A DNA stretch of 33,411 bases from contig NZ_BAYE01000039.1 of NCBI RefSeq assembly GCF_000685095.1, positions 1 through 33,411 of the forward strand, read 5' to 3'. The position numbers and the translations under genes were made by a program. Shown here one piece after another: positions 25,246-33,102 of this stretch. This DNA is from Paraburkholderia caledonica NBRC 102488. GTDB taxonomy: Bacteria; Pseudomonadota; Gammaproteobacteria; Burkholderiales; Burkholderiaceae. Numbering within the stretch: position 1 is the stretch's first letter; each line of letters opens with the position of its first letter. The notes beneath the pieces were generated by a model. That model did no database searches and had not been told where the DNA came from. It was given only the letters and a program-made list of their open reading frames with translations.

Positions 25246-25710
25246 CACGGTATTTGATAGCGAGAAAAGGGCTGCCCCCCCATCCGATAGGGCCGTACAG
25301 CCGGATTGATGGTTTTGTCACCTGTTGCGTTTCAACGACGGGTGAACGACGGAATGTCCGTAAATTTTGCTAGCGCGTTCAACGTGTTCTTTAATTTCGC
25401 TAATGCCGCTGCCGAGCGACGCAGGACGGTTAGCCTAAAGAAGCAGCACCCGCAGATACCGAGAGCCATTGTCTCAATCTTCGGAAGAGCCCGTCTCGGT
25501 GGACGAGTGAGAAAACGTCATACAGCACGGCGCTATTGCGATTACTTCGCGGCCCCACAGTCCTCGGGCGGATGTCCGCTATACCGTTATCGCACTGGGC
25601 ACAGTCATTCGTGACGGGCAATGAGTCCGTGTCCCGGTGGAAAGGCGCGCTAGCAAAATTAAAGGACAATATTAGCGCTGCCGTGGAGACGGCTAGCAGA
25701 ATTAATGAAC
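25221..25710. repeat. Cluster of five GCTAGCAAAATT-type repeats in inverted arrangement
   Basis: Copy A 25221-25241, copy B 25356-25377 and copy C 25386-25406 read as GT(T/C)C(G/T)T(A/T)AATTTTGCTAGC on the plus strand. Copy D 25646-25667 and copy E 25690-25710 are in the reverse orientation. B and D match at 20 of 22 positions, A and E at 18 of 21. The C-B pair and the D-E pair also look like inverted copies of one unit of about 50-65 bp. The flanks are otherwise unrelated. It could be recombinase core sites of a lost element, a degraded inverted duplication, or decayed repetitive coding sequence. Confidence 0.6.
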
Positions 25711-25898
25711 GCCAACAATTGGATGCGGGACTGCACGGATGCCGGTCGCGGCATGCTCGTTGCGCAGAAGCCGGAGACGCGATCCTGGGAGCGCTAATCC
25801 GCGTAGACCAAGATATCGAGCGCTTACAGGCTGCCGCAGCGAGCTCGTCTTCTCCTGAAGCGGATCCGCTTGCGCCGGTGGCAACTACTGGAGAAGTC
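25572..25898 (+). other. Open frame running into the hydrolase start
   Basis: The hydrolase frame stays open upstream from an ATG at 25572 and would add about 109 residues (SHWAQSFVTGNESVSRWKGALAKLKDN, then AILGALIRVDQDIERLQAAAASS). The segment is amphipathic and may be the end of a former gene with a coiled-coil part. No ribosome binding site is seen at 25572, whereas 25899 has a good one, so it is treated as outside the hydrolase. Two of the inverted repeats lie in it. Confidence 0.3.
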
Positions 25899-26888
25899 AT
25901 GGACCGCCCTTTCAAGAAAATTCCTGCAACCGCGAAAACAATCGGAGCTCTCGCGGCGGCCGCGACCGCCGCCGCCGTCGGTGCACTGTGGGTTCGACAA
26001 CGTGCCCGCAAAGCCGAACGCGATAATCCGCCAGCCGGCCGTTTCATCAAAGTCGGCGCCGTGCCGCTTCACTACATCGAAAAGGGCAAAGGGCCGGCCG
26101 TCGTGCTTCTGCATGGAAACGCCGTAATGCTGCAAGACTTCATCGCCAGCGGGTTGGTCGACCGATTAGCTGAGCGACACCGCGTGATTGCTTTTGACCG
26201 TCCGGGATACGGACACAGCGGGCGGCCACGCGACCGGCTGTGGACCGCACAGACGCAAGGCGCGGTCATACAACAGGCGCTCACGCAGATCGGCGTAACG
26301 CAACCAGTCGTACTCGGGCATTCCTGGGGCACCCTGGTCGCGCTAAGCATGGCGGTCGGCGACGCCGCAGACCTGCGCGGCCTCGTGCTGGTCTCCGGTT
26401 ATTACTATCCGACCGCCCGCGCTGATGTAGCGCTAGCTGCGCCAGCAGCGCTTCCCATCCTCGGCGACGTTCTGCGGTATACGGTTTCGCCGTTGAGCGG
26501 TCGCCTCTTGTTCAAGCGCACAGTGCGAACAATGTTCGCCCCGGCGCCAGTTCCAGATGACTTCTTCGAATCCGTCGCTCGTGAGATGGTGCTCCGTCCG
26601 GCGCAAATCAGAGCCGAGGCCGAGGATGCCGCGTTCATGATTCCGGCCGCCGCACACTTACGCGCCCGTTATTCGGACCTCAAGATGCCGGTCAGCATCT
26701 TTGCGGGGGCGGACGACAAGGTCATCGACCCTGAAGCGAATTCTGTCCGACTGCATCGAGCGATCCCTCAAAGCACGCTGCTCGTTGCACGCGGGGCGGG
26801 CCACATGGTGCACTATGCGATCCCAGCTGAAATCGCCGATGCGATTGAACGCATGAGCGTAGGTCCAGACCACGAGCTCCGGCGATAG
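25899..26888 (+). CDS. Alpha/beta hydrolase, membrane-anchored
   Basis: A 329-residue protein. The ATG at 25899 follows GGAG at 25890-25893. Residues about 12-32 form a hydrophobic anchor (TIGALAAAATAAAVGALWV) followed by basic residues, so it is an anchored or exported enzyme. The catalytic domain shows the oxyanion loop VVLLHGNAVML, FDRPGYGHSGRP, the nucleophile elbow GHSWGT, the acid GADDKVID and the histidine GAGHMVHY. This is a complete Ser-Asp-His triad, placing it with epoxide hydrolase, haloperoxidase and esterase types. The substrate is unknown. It stands alone amid mobile-element debris, but the frame is intact. Confidence 0.8.
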   Translation: MDRPFKKIPATAKTIGALAAAATAAAVGALWVRQRARKAERDNPPAGRFIKVGAVPLHYIEKGKGPAVVLLHGNAVMLQDFIASGLVDRLAERHRVIAFDRPGYGHSGRPRDRLWTAQTQGAVIQQALTQIGVTQPVVLGHSWGTLVALSMAVGDAADLRGLVLVSGYYYPTARADVALAAPAALPILGDVLRYTVSPLSGRLLFKRTVRTMFAPAPVPDDFFESVAREMVLRPAQIRAEAEDAAFMIPAAAHLRARYSDLKMPVSIFAGADDKVIDPEANSVRLHRAIPQSTLLVARGAGHMVHYAIPAEIADAIERMSVGPDHELRR

Positions 26889-27103
26889 CGATGCCGCCGT
26901 CGGCGACACGTCGGGGACAGCTGAAAAGCTGCCGGTCACGCCGGCGCAGGCATAGGTCGCAATCGCGCTTGCTCAGGATTCTTTGTTCTCGTTTTTATTG
27001 ACGACGAGACGAGGCGGAAGCGGGTAAGACGTTGTTATAGCTGGTAGGGGTGGAGGTGAACGCTGGGACGATGGGCAACGCAAAACCGGGCGCAGATTAT
27101 CGC
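26889..27103. other. Intergenic, nothing recognised
   Basis: No supportable gene between the hydrolase stop and the H-NS fragment. A short AT-rich patch at about 26980-27000 is the only visible feature. Confidence 0.4.
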
Positions 27104-27301
27104 CTAGCGGTGGCTCGGCCTTGCGAGCGGGCTTCCGGCGAAGGGATCATCCTTCCAGTCCGCGTCGCTCTGCGTGGCCGGTTGTGCGAGCGCCCCCCGC
27201 GGAAGTTCGAAGTGTCCGATGGACTGTCCCGCGCCAATGGCCTGTTTCAGCCATTGAGGCGTCTCGCCTTCACCGCTCCAGGTATCACCAACCGCGCTAC
27301 C
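27104..27301 (-). pseudogene. H-NS family DNA-binding domain fragment
   Basis: The open minus-strand frame between stops at 27302-27304 and 27104-27106 reads AVGDTWSGEGETPQWLKQAI, then GAGQSIGHFELPRGALAQPATQ and DADWKDDPFAGSPLA. TWSG-x-G-x-x-P-x-WL is the AT-hook-like DNA-binding motif of H-NS/MvaT-type xenogeneic silencers, and the tail resembles the extended C-termini of Burkholderia H-NS paralogues. The N-terminal oligomerisation domain and any start codon are missing, so this is a remnant. Confidence 0.6.
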
Positions 27302-27626
27302 CTAGCGACCGATATCCGATCCCGCAGGCCTGATCGTTAGGAAGGACGCGAGGTCCCCGCACACACGGTTGTACAAAACGGGATGGCTCGACGTTGGAGC
27401 GTGGCCGTCATCGTGGACCCGGTGCGCTTCGGCCAACTGCCATCGCCTTAGGTGCCCGCCGCGCTGTGCGCGGCACTCGGGCAGGGCGGCGTTTCTGGCG
27501 CGCGAGTCGCCCTTCAGGTGTTTACGAAGGCATTCAGAGCTGAAGACTTCAAAAACTCGTGGCCATCCCAGGTTCGCTGCCAGTCGCTTCCCAATGAGCG
27601 CACCAGATTTGCGTCGGCCAGCAGGC
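27302..27626. other. Non-coding or eroded stretch
   Basis: The minus strand here has a long open frame (27302-27700), but its composition is Arg-rich and matches nothing known. It does not continue the H-NS fragment. I see no supportable feature. Confidence 0.35.
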
Positions 27627-27770
27627 TCAACTGATACCATACCCCTCGGTTTTCGAAACATCGAACTCGTCCTTGAGCGCGCCCTCAAGGTCGAATTCAC
27701 TGAGGTGCGGGGCCTTGTTTTCCCCGAGGGTCTTCAGTATGGCGATCGCTAGATTCATATTGCGTTTCAC
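27627..27770 (-). CDS. Short ORF resembling the N-terminus of DUF2513 proteins
   Basis: A GTG at 27770 opens a 47-codon frame starting MKRNMNLAIAILKTLGENKA. MKR(D/N)M(D/N)L followed by a hydrophobic helix is how DUF2513 proteins start. After about 40 residues the frame ends abruptly, so it is either a truncated remnant or chance. No strong ribosome binding site is seen. Confidence 0.3.
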   Translation of the reverse strand: MKRNMNLAIAILKTLGENKAPHLSEFDLEGALKDEFDVSKTEGYGIS

Positions 27771-28518
27771 GATCTCATCGTCTCGTAGATAGGATCACTT
27801 CTCAGGATGACGCGACGGCGCAACGTCCACGCAAGCGCTCCGGGAGCGGTGTGCTGCACACCTGTTGCACTTCCTCAAGTTCCGCGGATCAAAGAAGCAC
27901 ACACAGTGTCTGGAATCGTCGTAGGTGCGACTGGGATTAGGAAAGTTGAGTGTCACGTCACTTGTCGCCATCTAACCCTCCTGATAGATATAACGCCACT
28001 TATCACGTTGACATTGATGCGGGCGTTGCTGCTATCGATGCAACTCCGAATACCGCACAGGCTTCTGCCACGAGCCGAACGCGCCGATTGACTCTCGGCA
28101 CCGGTCGTGCGCATCGTTCGGGATTCAACGTCTGGATCCCTTCATACCTCCGGTTCCATGGCCGCATTGCGCTCCTCGTTTGCCCCAATGGGGTCCATGG
28201 TCTCGTCGATGGAGGGTGTGGCGCGCTCGGTGGCCGATCTGGTTCCGTCAACGGAGGTCCCCGGTCTTCCATCTTCGTCGCGCGGGGGCTCCAGCATATT
28301 TTTAAGCATCGCCCGTCAACTCTGGCGTCAAGGGAAGACCGCGAAAAGTGTATTGGGCGGCGGCGTCGGCCGTGATACGGCTCCGAGACTTGTCCTGTTG
28401 AAGTGAAGGCTGTCGCAAAAGATGCCGGCGGCGCCTCACCTCAACGCGTAGTCAGAAGACAAATAGGTCTACCATTGGCTGTTACACGCTGACTGGAACC
28501 GCATCGTTGACCGCGCCG
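27771..28518. other. Long stretch without a convincing gene
   Basis: Several open frames overlap here. The one starting at 28107 on the plus strand (with SMAALRSSFAPMGSMVSSMEGVARSVADLVPSTE) has the most protein-like composition, but it has no ribosome binding site and no recognised relatives. The stretch looks like decayed genomic-island DNA. Confidence 0.3.
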
Positions 28519-28674
28519 TCAATGGTTACGGTGCATCCAACCCATGTGATGTGCATCGAGCCACCGAACCAACTCGTCACCCTTGTGATCGCGCATGTAA
28601 CGTTGCGCCAGAACGAACGCGACGACCAATAGGACCGCCAGACCGACCACAAAGCTGATCATGGACTGAGTCAT
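28519..28674 (-). CDS. Small single-pass membrane protein (51 aa)
   Basis: The ATG at 28674 is preceded by a perfect AAGGAGG six bases upstream, the best ribosome binding site in the region. The 51-residue product has a transmembrane helix at about residues 5-23 (MISFVVGLAVLLVVAFVLA), then a charged linker QRYMRDHKGDELVRWLDAHH and a Trp/His-containing tail MGWMHRNH. No family is recognised. It matches in size and plan the 52-aa protein at 23748-23906 (N-terminal helix, basic linker, W/H tail), suggesting a shared class of small inner-membrane proteins. Confidence 0.65.
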   Translation of the reverse strand: MTQSMISFVVGLAVLLVVAFVLAQRYMRDHKGDELVRWLDAHHMGWMHRNH

Positions 28675-28928
28675 TGCAGCCTCCTTGCTAGGTCGTGCCC
28701 ACCTTTACATTGTAGGCGATGCGCTCACGGATACCGGTATCCGCCCGGTTTCTGTCCCTCAGGAACAAATCAGCAATTCCCTGGCCAGGCGGTCGAATGG
28801 AGGCCGTCCGCTCCGCTTTGGTTCCGGCCAATTTCTTTTACGCCAGATAAAAAAACGGCCGACTATCGCCGAAAGAGTTAAGCGTTTCCATATCAATCTC
28901 TTGAATGAACGGAGATCGATTGTGCGCG
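28675..28928. other. Promoter region of the small membrane gene and IS flank
   Basis: No supportable ORF. The left part should hold the minus-strand promoter of the 51-aa gene. The right part ends at the GCGCG duplicated by the IS insertion (28924-28928). Confidence 0.4.
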
Positions 28929-28992
28929 TGGGCCGGCCCCTGCGAAAACCGGACACGAGATAACGCTTAAACTTTGAGGTAGTCTTCCGCCT

Positions 28993-29388
28993 ATGTTTAA
29001 GCCTAGCTCCAATGTAGAACCCGTTGAGGTTCTGACCCAGCCGGAACAGCGCCGGCGCCGCTCCGTCGAGGAGAAACTCGCGATAGTGCGCGAAACCTTC
29101 GAACCCGGAGCGACCGTTTCCGCGGTAGCACGTCGCCATCAGGTGAATGCGAACCAGGTGTTTGCCTGGCGCAAGCTGTATCAGGATGGAAGCCTCTCTG
29201 CCGTGAGTGCCGGCGAACAGGTGGTGCGAGCCTCCGACCTTGTCGAGGCAATGAAGCAGATTCGCGAACTCCAGCGACTGCTGGGCAAGAAGACGATGGA
29301 AGTGGAAATCCTTCGCGAAGCAGTGGAGTACTGCCGGGCAAAAAAATTGATTGCGCGCTCACCATTGCTGCCGGGAGACGACCGATGA
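28993..29388 (+). CDS. IS2-group transposase OrfA
   Basis: A 131-residue helix-turn-helix/leucine-zipper protein: RRRSVEEKLAIVRETFEPGATVSAVARRHQVNANQVFAWRKLYQDG is the DNA-binding domain that recognises the IS ends, and the zipper-like region is ASDLVEAMKQIRELQRLLGKKTMEVEILREAVEY. Sequence and length agree closely with IS2 OrfA. It overlaps orfB by four bases, and the run A AAA AAA at 29340-29346 in its 3' end is the expected -1 frameshift site for making the OrfAB transposase. Confidence 0.9.
   Translation: MFKPSSNVEPVEVLTQPEQRRRRSVEEKLAIVRETFEPGATVSAVARRHQVNANQVFAWRKLYQDGSLSAVSAGEQVVRASDLVEAMKQIRELQRLLGKKTMEVEILREAVEYCRAKKLIARSPLLPGDDR
29340..29346 (+). promoter_or_regulatory. -1 ribosomal frameshift site between orfA and orfB
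   Basis: A AAA AAA in the orfA frame (codons 29341-29343 and 29344-29346 preceded by A). A -1 slip moves ribosomes to the frame that begins at 29346, which is open through the orfB start at 29385, so OrfAB can be made. This follows the known mechanism of IS2 and other IS3-family elements. Confidence 0.75.
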
Positions 29389-30044
29389 AGACGGTCTGTG
29401 AAGTCCTGGGTGTGTCGCGCTCTAATCTTGCGGTCAAATCGAAGCGCCCCACTGAGTGGGTCGACCGGCGCAAGACGCCAGCCCTGGATGACGGGCCACT
29501 GGCCACTGAGCTTCGGGGGCTGGTTGCCGACGTGCCCACCTACGGCTACCGGCGTGTTTGGGCATTGCTGCGGCGAAGCCGGGGCGCGCAGGCCCAACCT
29601 CGCGTTAATGCAAAACGGGTTTATCGGGTCATGCGTACCAACGGCCTGCGACTCGAGCGTCGGCCTCGTCATGCCCAGTCCGTGCGTCGGCACGACGGCA
29701 AGATTGCAGTGGACCGGAGCAATGCGCGCTGGTGCTCGGACGGCTTCGAATTCCGTTGTGACGATGGCGCGCCATTGCGCGTCGTCTTTGCATTGGACTG
29801 CTGCGACCGTGAGGCCATGAGCTGGGTGGCGAGCACGGGCGGCTACACTGGCGATATGGTGCGTGACGTGATGCTTCAGGCCGTCGAGAACCGCTTCCAC
29901 GGGGCGCTGAAAACCGACGGCGAAATCGAGTGGCTCAGCGACAACGGTTCCTGCTACATTGCCGACGAGACGCTGACATTCTCACGGGCAATCGGCCTGA
30001 AGCCGGTCACGACGCCCGTCAGAAGCCCCCAGAGCAAGGAGTAG
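29385..30044 (+). pseudogene. IS2-group transposase OrfB, 5' part (interrupted)
   Basis: The first about 217 residues of the OrfB catalytic protein. The helical start MKTVCEVLGVSRSNLAVKSK is followed by VPTYGYRRVWALLRR, NAKRVYRVMRTNGL, the first catalytic Asp in RWCSDGFEFRCDDG and the second in WLSDNGSCYIADET. At codon 218 the frame runs into foreign DNA after VRSPQS(K/N) and stops at 30044. The missing third catalytic residue Glu is encoded 3 kb away at about 33117. The split leaves the IS without an active transposase. Confidence 0.92.
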
Positions 30045-30047
30045 GTT

Positions 30048-31877
30048 TCACATTGCACCTTGTCCGGGAGTTGGAGCGGCAACGAAGATTGGCCGCGTTG
30101 CTTTGCGTCCACCAATACCTCTGACGAGCACGACATTGCCCAGAGGTTCGTATAGGCACCGGTGATCATGCCCGTAAACGTGCCGTCGTAGAAGCCCTTG
30201 CCGTCCCCATTGGTGGATCGTGGTTTGGCTAACCTTGAGCTGCGTGGCGAGTTCGGCGCCGGTGAGCAGACCGCGCGAACGCAGTCGCTCAAATCGACTC
30301 GGCAGCCCATAGACGTCTTCAATGAGCAGTCTTAGCATACGCTTGCGCTCGACCGATTCGATACGTCTGTCGTTCCACACAACGGCGAAGTCATCCGCGA
30401 GATCCCGAATGCGCGCGCGAGCCTGGTCGCCAAGCAGATCCTGATCCGATCGGCGTTGGCGTTCGTGATCCTGTTGTAGTACGTCCAGTCGACGAAGGCG
30501 ATCATTCCAGTCCGCTTCAAGCGCATCAGCAACCATCCGGTTTGCTGGATCAACATTCATGTAGCGACGGCGGGCGAGTTCGGCTTCGTAACGCGCGCGC
30601 TCCAGTTGCTTCAGGCGCATGGAGTTGGCCTGTTCAATACGTCCGGCGATCTCGTCCTCGACCGCGAGCGCCACTTCGATGGCTGCCGGCCCAACCGTCT
30701 GAAGCAGTAATGCGCTGATGGCATCATCAATTGCGCGTCCACGTACCGACTGGCACGGTTTGCCAGCGTCATGGGCAGCGACGTCATGACATACGTAGTA
30801 CGGTTCAAGCCTGCCGCTTACCTTCTGGTAGCGCACGCGCATGCGATTTCCGCACAACCCGCAAATGACTCGCCCTTGTAGCAGTCCATCGCCTTCGCGA
30901 GGAACGGTACCTCGTGCGAGCGAACCGAATCCGTTTGCGCTTTGCCTGAGCGTAACGTGATTGCGCTCGAATTCGTCCCAGTCGATATAGCCGACGTGGG
31001 CGCCGCGGATGAGCACCTGCCAGTCGGATTGCGCGACCTTTAACTGCGTGCTCGTCAGGTCAGCCTTGCGTCCAATGCGTGTCCGTCCATACACAAAGGC
31101 CCCAGCGTATCGGGGATTGTGCAGAATCTGCAGAACACGCGATGTGTTTAGCCCGCCCCACTGCACTTCGCCTTTGCCGATGCCGCGGCGGATACGCCGC
31201 GGGAAGACCCAGCCTTCGCGACGGAACCGGCGTACAACCATGCTCGCCGAGTGCGTTTGCCGGTAAGTATCGAACAGCAGTCGCAGGCTCGCGTGGATTT
31301 GCTGGTCAGGGTCAAGTACAACCGATCCATTTGGATGGTAGGCCAGTCCGATGGGCAGCGGGAGTTCGAGCTCGCCACGTCGCGCCTTGTTGCGCATCCC
31401 ACCCTGCAGCCGCGCGTTCAGAACGTGCAACTCAGCCTCGCTCATGGTTCCCTTCAGACCGAGCAGCAGGCGGTCGTTGAAGTAAGCCGGATCATAGACG
31501 CCGTCTTCGTCAAGAATCAGGGTGTGGGTCAACGCGGCAAGTTCGATGAGCCGATGCCAGTCTGCGTTGTTGCGCGCGAGACGTGACACCTCCAGTCCGA
31601 GTACGATGCCGGCGTGACCGATGGCGACCTCCGATACCAGTTGCTGGAAACCGTCCCGGTGTTCTGCGCTTGCGCCGGACAGACCAAGGTCGCTGTCGAT
31701 AACGTGCACGCGTTCGATGGGCCAGCCCAGCGATACGGCACGCTCGCGTAATGCGTACTGGCGTTTCGTACTCTCGGTGTTCTCGAAGACCTGGCGCAGT
31801 GACGATTGCCGTACGTAAAGGAAGGCATCACGCCGCAAGTGGTCGGGCGTGACTTTCTGATACAGCTCAGTAGACAT
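30048..31877 (-). CDS. Large serine recombinase
   Basis: A 609-residue site-specific recombinase. The N-terminal resolvase/invertase domain (about 17-160) starts AFLYVRQSSLRQV with catalytic Ser25 and contains the conserved LGLEVSRLARNNADWHRL with the active-site Arg. The Recombinase domain is at about 180-310 (GLNTSRVLQILHNPRYAGAFVYGR). A zinc ribbon is seen as CGLCGNRMRVRYQ and YYVCHDVAAHDAGKPC (about 345-385). A long coiled coil (about 410-480) and a C-terminal HTH (LLTGAELATQLKVSQTTIHQWGRQGLL) followed by a family-typical tail complete it. It should cut and rejoin DNA at a 2-bp core. The ATG at 31877 overlaps the previous ORF by 11 bp. It is intact. Confidence 0.93.
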   Translation of the reverse strand: MSTELYQKVTPDHLRRDAFLYVRQSSLRQVFENTESTKRQYALRERAVSLGWPIERVHVIDSDLGLSGASAEHRDGFQQLVSEVAIGHAGIVLGLEVSRLARNNADWHRLIELAALTHTLILDEDGVYDPAYFNDRLLLGLKGTMSEAELHVLNARLQGGMRNKARRGELELPLPIGLAYHPNGSVVLDPDQQIHASLRLLFDTYRQTHSASMVVRRFRREGWVFPRRIRRGIGKGEVQWGGLNTSRVLQILHNPRYAGAFVYGRTRIGRKADLTSTQLKVAQSDWQVLIRGAHVGYIDWDEFERNHVTLRQSANGFGSLARGTVPREGDGLLQGRVICGLCGNRMRVRYQKVSGRLEPYYVCHDVAAHDAGKPCQSVRGRAIDDAISALLLQTVGPAAIEVALAVEDEIAGRIEQANSMRLKQLERARYEAELARRRYMNVDPANRMVADALEADWNDRLRRLDVLQQDHERQRRSDQDLLGDQARARIRDLADDFAVVWNDRRIESVERKRMLRLLIEDVYGLPSRFERLRSRGLLTGAELATQLKVSQTTIHQWGRQGLLRRHVYGHDHRCLYEPLGNVVLVRGIGGRKATRPIFVAAPTPGQGAM

Positions 31878-32163
31878 GGGCGAGCTCCGAATGGGTGCGC
31901 AGAACGAGATTGGCCAACAGACGTACCAATTCGTCGCTGGCGGGGAGTGCGCCCACGCATTTCTCTCTGCGAGATGCGGGAGCGTCGCTGGCCGCAGGGG
32001 CCGTCATCTCAAGCATGGAAAGCCAATGCAGCATGCCGTGATAACGAATCGCCGCCACACCCTCGGGGCACGGGGCACCTTCTATTACCGCGTCGCGTAG
32101 TGCCTCGTAGGCAGCAGTCAAGGCTTGCTCGAGGGGATGGGCGGCGACGGATGGCTCTACGGT
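31867..32163 (-). CDS. Second part of HTH protein, reached by frameshift (98 aa)
   Basis: The frame reads VEPSVAAHPLEQALTAAYEALRDAVIEG, then GVAAIRYHGMLHWLSMLEM and ASDELVRLLANLVLRTHSELAHVY, ending 11 bp inside the recombinase gene. It has protein-like composition but no ATG or GTG near its beginning; the only early candidate is a TTG without a ribosome binding site, and the first Met is mid-domain. The frame is -1 relative to the HTH gene and meets it at a run of nine A, so it is probably translated as a 247-aa fusion with the HTH protein. Function is unknown; it may help recombinase directionality or DNA binding. Confidence 0.6.
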   Translation of the reverse strand, partial: TVEPSVAAHPLEQALTAAYEALRDAVIEGAPCPEGVAAIRYHGMLHWLSMLEMTAPAASDAPASRREKCVGALPASDELVRLLANLVLRTHSELAHVY

Positions 32164-32609
32164 TTTTTTTTGCGCGCAATCGCGCGTTCGATGCTGCGGG
32201 GGTGGACCGAGATGCCAAGCTCGGATTCCAGTTGCTCGGCTAGTGCGCGGGCGTGAATGGAGCCGTCGCCTTCGAGATGTCGTTCGACGAAGGCCATTGC
32301 CTCGAGATTGAGTTTGTGTGCGCCCTTGGGTCCACGCGGTTTCGGCATGAGTCCGGCCAGCCCATCGCGCGCAAATGCTGCCTCGGCCTGATAAAAAGTC
32401 GGGCGGGACACGCCGAACAGCTCTGCAGCGTCGGCCTTCTTGGCGCCATCGACGCTGACGTGGCGCAGCATCTCGTACTTGACCTGGATCAGATCGCGGG
32501 CATCGAAGAAATCGTTCGATTGAAACCAGGGAGCCCGCACCCGCTCGGGATGAGGGTTCAGCACGCCGAGGCGCCTGAGGCGGTCCTGCTTCGAATCGAG
32601 CTTGGTCAA
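32157..32609 (-). CDS. Helix-turn-helix protein of the serine-recombinase element
   Basis: A 150-residue protein starting at TTG 32609 (no ATG available in frame). The N-terminal part is RLRRLGVLNPHPERVRAPWFQSNDFFDARDLIQVKYEMLRH. Then come a helix-turn-helix AAELFGVSRPTFYQAEAAFARDGLAGLMPKPRGPKGAHK and a second winged/HTH-like part AMAFVERHLEGDGSIHARALAEQLESELGISVHPRSIERAIARKKK. It resembles the DNA-binding half of IS481/Tc1-type transposases but has no catalytic domain. In this element class it accompanies the recombinase and probably binds the element ends or controls expression. It ends two codons after a nine-A run. Confidence 0.8.
   Translation of the reverse strand: MTKLDSKQDRLRRLGVLNPHPERVRAPWFQSNDFFDARDLIQVKYEMLRHVSVDGAKKADAAELFGVSRPTFYQAEAAFARDGLAGLMPKPRGPKGAHKLNLEAMAFVERHLEGDGSIHARALAEQLESELGISVHPRSIERAIARKKKP
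32163..32171 (-). promoter_or_regulatory. Run of nine A: candidate -1 frameshift or slippage site
   Basis: In the HTH frame the mRNA reads CGC AAA AAA AAA CCG TAG. Slipping back one base on the lysine codons leads directly into the open frame of the 98-aa second part. Nine A suits both -1 ribosomal frameshifting (A AAA AAA rule) and transcriptional slippage. No stimulatory hairpin was examined. Confidence 0.55.
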
Positions 32610-32785
32610 GGTCGCTGCGCCGGCTTGAGACGTGTAATTTAAAATATGCCGCTAATACTGCAATGTCAAGGCCAGACCAGACACAGCAGCGTAACCATTC
32701 CAGCGACACAGCCATATGACCGTCACGATCGTCAAATGTCTGCGCGACTGTCACGGCGTTATTTAGCTTACACAGACGGCGTAAT

Positions 32786-33076
32786 TTACTTGACACGACC
32801 GAGGACCTCCGGCCTCAGGTCGTCGATCAGCGCGCGCAGCCTTCGAAGGTCCTCGGCACGAAACTCGGAGCGTCCCGCTGCGGTCTGAGCGAACGCGTCC
32901 GGTTCGTCCACATCAGTCCATGACGCCAGCATCGATACCAGCCGGCCAAGTTCGTCATAGAACATGACACGATCCTCGCCCCAGTTCTGGCGGCGAGTAG
33001 CCAGCTGGATTCGGGTACCGCGCAGGGGATGAAATGGATGGGTGATCTCGACCGTTACGGTCGCGCAACCGTCATC
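32786..33076 (-). CDS. DUF5372-like protein, start unclear
   Basis: The frame reads ATVTVEITHPFHPLRGTRIQ, then RRQNWGEDRVMFYDELGRLVSMLASWTDV and DAFAQTAAGRSEFRAEDLRRLRALIDDL, ending at the TAA at 32786-32788. THPFHP-x-x-G and the following W-G-E-x-R-V are typical of the DUF5372 family found next to serine recombinases. About 92 residues would be the full length, but no ATG, GTG or TTG occurs in frame before the conserved part (first Met at 32965). It may start at an unusual codon, or lost its start at the element end (33104). It is 176 bp upstream of the HTH gene. Confidence 0.6.
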   Translation of the reverse strand, partial: DDGCATVTVEITHPFHPLRGTRIQLATRRQNWGEDRVMFYDELGRLVSMLASWTDVDEPDAFAQTAAGRSEFRAEDLRRLRALIDDLRPEVLGRVK

Positions 33077-33102
33077 ACGACAAGCAGTTGCTGACTTACG
33101 AT

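Noticed and set aside
26889..28518. Several 60-140-codon ORFs on both strands
   Set aside because: They overlap each other in many frames, are Arg/Ser/Pro-rich, lack ribosome binding sites and match no family; only the H-NS and DUF2513-like fragments could be supported.
30048..30140. The recombinase C-terminus might be fused to or truncated by the IS at the junction
   Set aside because: The stop at 30048 lies 10 bp inside the element's left end, and the tail looks like a normal family C-terminus, so the protein appears complete.
31867..32796. A single 309-codon minus-strand ORF read from 32796
   Set aside because: Its first two thirds are the out-of-frame shadow of the HTH gene; only the last about 98 codons look like protein.
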